Shown here one piece after another: positions 20,630 to 23,198 of a DNA stretch of 23,198 bases. The notes below the pieces were generated by a model, which had not been told where the DNA came from, did not search any database, and worked only from the letters and a program-made list of their open reading frames with translations. How positions within the stretch are numbered: the stretch's first letter is position 1; each line of letters opens with the position of its first letter. The stretch is from Xanthoparmelia taractica (taxonomy: Eukaryota; Ascomycota; Lecanoromycetes; Lecanorales; Parmeliaceae): the NCBI GenBank assembly GCA_033085395.1, contig JANQBS010000440.1, forward strand, positions 1-23,198, written 5' to 3'. The position numbers and the translations under genes are program-made.

Positions 20630-21424
20630 GTGACTGCGCGTCTCTTTCACGTCTACTTTACGTCAACCACCCCCTTATCTTCTCAACCACGCGCCGCATT
20701 TCGATCTCTACCTACGCTGGCCCATCATCGAGAACCCTCCCCTACCTCCATCGGCCCACCTTCCCAACAACAAAACCATAGACCCAACACCTCGACCCGC
20801 GAGGAATTTACCACCGGCCTCACAGGCATCCCCCTGCCTCCAGTCCCCCTCGCCCCCGAATGGAAACAGCTCGCCGAGCAGCTTCGACCCCTCCTCGACA
20901 AGCTAGCCCACCACCCAGCCATGGCGCCCAATCTGCACCAGACGTACATGACGCCCGCCGCGAGCAAGAACAGCGTCTACTTTATGTGGGACTTTGTGGG
21001 CAGGACGCTGGTACGTTGCGTCCATCCACTTCCTTCCCCAAAGCGTGCTCATGCTATTTCAGCCGAAGAGGGCAATGATGGGCTGACTCAAACGTGTTTG
21101 TGTAGTGATCAGGGTATGCTCTACCACGTCGATCCGACCCTGACGAATCTCTCGGGAAAGGAAAACGAAGAATGGAACGATGTTGGCGGTCGGGCGATAT
21201 ATGCGGGGATGCTGATCACGGATCAGATGAAAGGGACGCTGGATATGATGACCGTGTCTGCGTATCCGGGGCAGAAGGGGCAGCATCCGGAGTTTGGGGA
21301 GGAGATATTGAAGCTTGCGGGGGAAATAGGTGGAGGCGATGAGGAGGAGGAGGATAAGGGAGATAACAAAGAGAAGAAGGAGAAGAGGAAGAGGAAGCAG
21401 AAGAAAAAGGGAAGCGCTGCTTGA
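20630..21424 (+). CDS. Unrecognised protein with Lys-rich tail
   Basis: A coding-like frame runs from about 20630 to the stop at 21422-21424. Most of the left part lacks an ATG: the first in-frame ATG is at 20921, although the text before it (TGLTGIPLPPVPLAPEWKQL, residues shortly upstream) already reads like protein. Either the true start lies in an upstream exon or the protein begins at 20921. An intron of 102 bp, 21011-21112, fits best: it starts GTACGT, ends GATCAG and keeps the frame, joining DFVGRTL to GMLYHVDPTLTNLSGK. The spliced product from 20921 has 133 residues. The core (WDFVGRTL, GGRAIYAGMLITDQMKG, MMTVSAYPGQKGQHPEFG) looks globular. The C-terminus is an acidic then strongly basic run of Glu, Lys and Arg, such as is seen in nuclear or RNA-associated proteins. 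I do not recognise a family and give no function. Confidence 0.6.
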   Translation: MTARLFHVYFTSTTPLSSQPRAAFRSLPTLAHHREPSPTSIGPPSQQQNHRPNTSTREEFTTGLTGIPLPPVPLAPEWKQLAEQLRPLLDKLAHHPAMAPNLHQTYMTPAASKNSVYFMWDFVGRTLVRCVHPLPSPKRAHAISAEEGNDGLTQTCLCSDQGMLYHVDPTLTNLSGKENEEWNDVGGRAIYAGMLITDQMKGTLDMMTVSAYPGQKGQHPEFGEEILKLAGEIGGGDEEEEDKGDNKEKKEKRKRKQKKKGSAA

Positions 21425-21832
21425 GTGTATACTTCATTGTGTACTGTATTTGGGCGTCATGCTATGTTGTACTGCGCAAGTTGCGGACGATGGGGGATGA
21501 TTTGGAAAAAGTTTCGATATTTTGATATTTGATGATTTTTAACCCTGGTGCATGGCAGGATCTACCTATTCATGTCACTGAACCTTAGATTGTGGGGACA
21601 GGTGGCTCATGTGGGTTTTTGTTGAATTCTTATTGATCGGAGATTGTAAGTACTTCAAGTCTATCACATAAAGCATGTACCACCACTCAAGCCTGGAGCC
21701 ATCAACTCTCTGGCTTATGCCAGAGCTGATGTGACAAATTCTGTATTGATGAGGAGCTCAGATTGCCTGAGGGGGCTTGTCATAGACCAGCTGAGAAGGT
21801 TCCGTTTGCTTCACGGCGAGTTTGTCCACTTG
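21425..21832. other. Intergenic stretch between convergent genes
   Basis: This contains the 3' flanks of the Lys-rich protein gene and the MYND gene. It is T-rich around 21500-21540. An imperfect inverted pair, CTCTGGC and GCCAGAG, lies at about 21708-21726. No gene is seen. Confidence 0.5.
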
Positions 21833-23027
21833 TCATGTATGCCGAGATAAGCCTTCCATTGCGTATTGCTTGTCTGTCAACTTTCCGAAGCCTAACATCA
21901 CTCCGCGTTTGAACGAAGCCAACATCTTCCTAATTCCCTCCAAGGGCAGCAGCACCGAAGAATTTCTTTTCAAAGCCGTCTCTGAAACCTCCCTTGGATT
22001 CGAAGCTGCCTTGTGATTCCTGGAATGCCTTTTCCTTCTGCAGAAACTCTTCAACAGCATCAAGAAGAGAGGCTTGTTTCTTTTGGAAGTCTTGCTCCGG
22101 CAGGCGAATAAGATCAGTGGTCAAAATGTTGCCTCTCTGCCACAACATGACCGTGGCGTCCACGACTTGTGCAAAGAGCACTTTAATACCATAAACCCAT
22201 TGGTATTGGCCGCCCATTTTCTTGGCCTCCATGTTGCTCCATACTTTGGTCTCGCCAAATGAGACGACATCTTTTACTTCTCGAACTCTCGACTCGACGT
22301 AGATTTTCCAAGGGACGATGCATTCGGTCCATCCATATTGTGCACCGGTCATGTCTAAAATATGGACCTCTCCAGTCTTCGTTATCATCTTTATGATTTT
22401 ATGGTGGTAATCAGTGCCGTCGATCTGAGTAATTCCTGCATTTAGGTATACTCGGAGTAGATCGTGTTTGGCGTTCTTCACAAGATGACTGACCTCTTCA
22501 ATTGTCGAGCAGAGACCTTTGTTAGGTTAGTCAAAAACCTTTTTGTTTCCTTGGTCGAGATGAACATGATGACTTACCTACGAGAAAGGTTTTGACTACG
22601 TTGTGAATTTGCGACACAGCGGTGTTGCAGTTTTGATAGGTGAGGAGCGCTTCTTGGTCATGCATATCTGGAAGATTCTCATAGGGAAACGGCACTAGTT
22701 GGCTTGTGCTGGTGTGGACTTTGGGAATAATGAACCAAGTAGTCCCGATCTTTTCCATGTTCTCGGGAGCCCACATGAAAATTACTTCTGGTATATATAG
22801 AAGATTTCCTTTGCTGTGACCGCGGCACCATACAAAGCTTGTCGAGCCTGCGAAGCTTTGCATTGGGGCTTGTGCTCAACCCAGTCCGCCTTTTGACATT
22901 CTGACCCGCAGTACCACGTACTTGAGATTTGCCCATCTATGGCATTGGGCATCGCTTTACAGCCTTTGCAGGTAAGGGAAGCCGTCTTTGAGCATTTCGA
23001 GCATGCATGTACCGAGGTTGATGTCAT
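21833..23027 (-). pseudogene. MYND zinc-finger protein with two apparent frame breaks
   Basis: The start codon at 23027-23025 opens a protein with a complete MYND zinc finger: Cys9, Cys12, Cys20, Cys23, Cys40, Cys44, His52, Cys56. MYND fingers bind two zinc ions and mediate protein contacts. After ALYGAAVTAKEIFYIYQK the frame meets TAA at 22784-22782, but the protein clearly goes on one base out of register (VIFMWAPENMEK...). A 61-bp intron (22577-22517; GTAAGT, branch CTAAC) then joins FLVG to LCSTIEEVSHLVKNAK. Near the end, at the C run 21946-21944, the current frame stops at 21930 while the next frame continues LEGIRKMLASFKRGVML to a stop at 21833-21835. Both breaks are single-base. They could be sequence errors or true mutations. 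If intact the protein would have about 377 residues. I use the pseudogene label for the breaks as seen, without ruling out errors. The function of the C-terminal region is unknown. Confidence 0.6.
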
Positions 23028-23198
23028 GTTGATCGAGGGTTGTGCCGGTCCTTGAGACTCGAGAATAGAAGTCACACGTGAGGTAAGAGTTTGGACTTTT
23101 TTTCGAATGGCTAGTGGACGGCAAGGTTCCCAATGGTGCAAACTATCGGTTTCGAGGCCTGAACCGGTTCAAATTGAGGCTATATAAGTGGTTAATAG
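23028..23198. other. Upstream flank of the MYND gene
   Basis: This is the presumed 5' flank of the minus-strand MYND gene. The open frame continues upstream of 23027 to another ATG at 23141, so a longer N-terminus is possible. The finger lies only 9 residues from the inner ATG, and the extra 38 residues have no visible motif, so I prefer the inner start. Confidence 0.45.

Noticed and set aside
22786..22829. A roughly 43-base intron (GTGCCG to ACCAG) to explain the first MYND frame break
   Set aside because: The donor is weak, no branch site is visible and it would remove VTAKEIFYIYQ, which reads like conserved MYND-protein sequence. A single-base break is simpler.

Overview
The window looks like nuclear DNA of a filamentous ascomycete (Pezizomycotina). 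Protein-coding genes carry short GT-AG introns (about 43-127 bp, several with CTAAC-like branch sites), neighbouring genes alternate in strand, and the gene set (multidomain NRPS, FAD monooxygenases, MYND protein, ARO3/ARO4-type DAHP synthase) is typical of that group. No species can be named from the sequence alone.

Layout. 1-1316: a 74-base poly-C tract and other homopolymer-rich DNA without a gene. 1317-2133 (-): a four-exon gene for a small secreted protein with a possible SRPBCC-like fold. 2134-5699: gene-poor DNA holding a near-palindromic AT-rich fold-back element with TA ends (3566-4196) and a group of GCTCGG-YAGGG repeats 660-840 bp before the NRPS start. 5700-10565 (+): an NRPS of order T-C-A-T-C. 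11176-12707 (-): a TetX-like FAD monooxygenase. 13973-15146 (+): a type I DAHP synthase. 16217-17033 (-): a small NmrA-like NAD(P)-binding protein. 17834-19228 (+): a second FAD monooxygenase. 19582-20051: a doubtful small gene. 20630-21424 (+): a conserved-looking protein I do not recognise. 21833-23027 (-): a MYND zinc-finger gene with two apparent frame breaks.

The block 5700-19228 has the look of a compact secondary-metabolite cluster. The DAHP synthase would raise shikimate-pathway flux towards chorismate-derived aromatic building blocks. The NRPS has a second module able to activate one amino acid and a terminal condensation domain of the SHxxxD type linked to cyclising release in fungal synthetases. 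Two flavin monooxygenases and a reductase-like protein could tailor the product. The NRPS begins with a carrier domain but has no adenylation domain in front of it, so its first building block must come from elsewhere, or the synthetase is a truncated relic. I see no transporter or pathway-specific transcription factor in the window. The NRPS-cluster assignment is inference; the domain calls rest on motifs read in the translated sequence.
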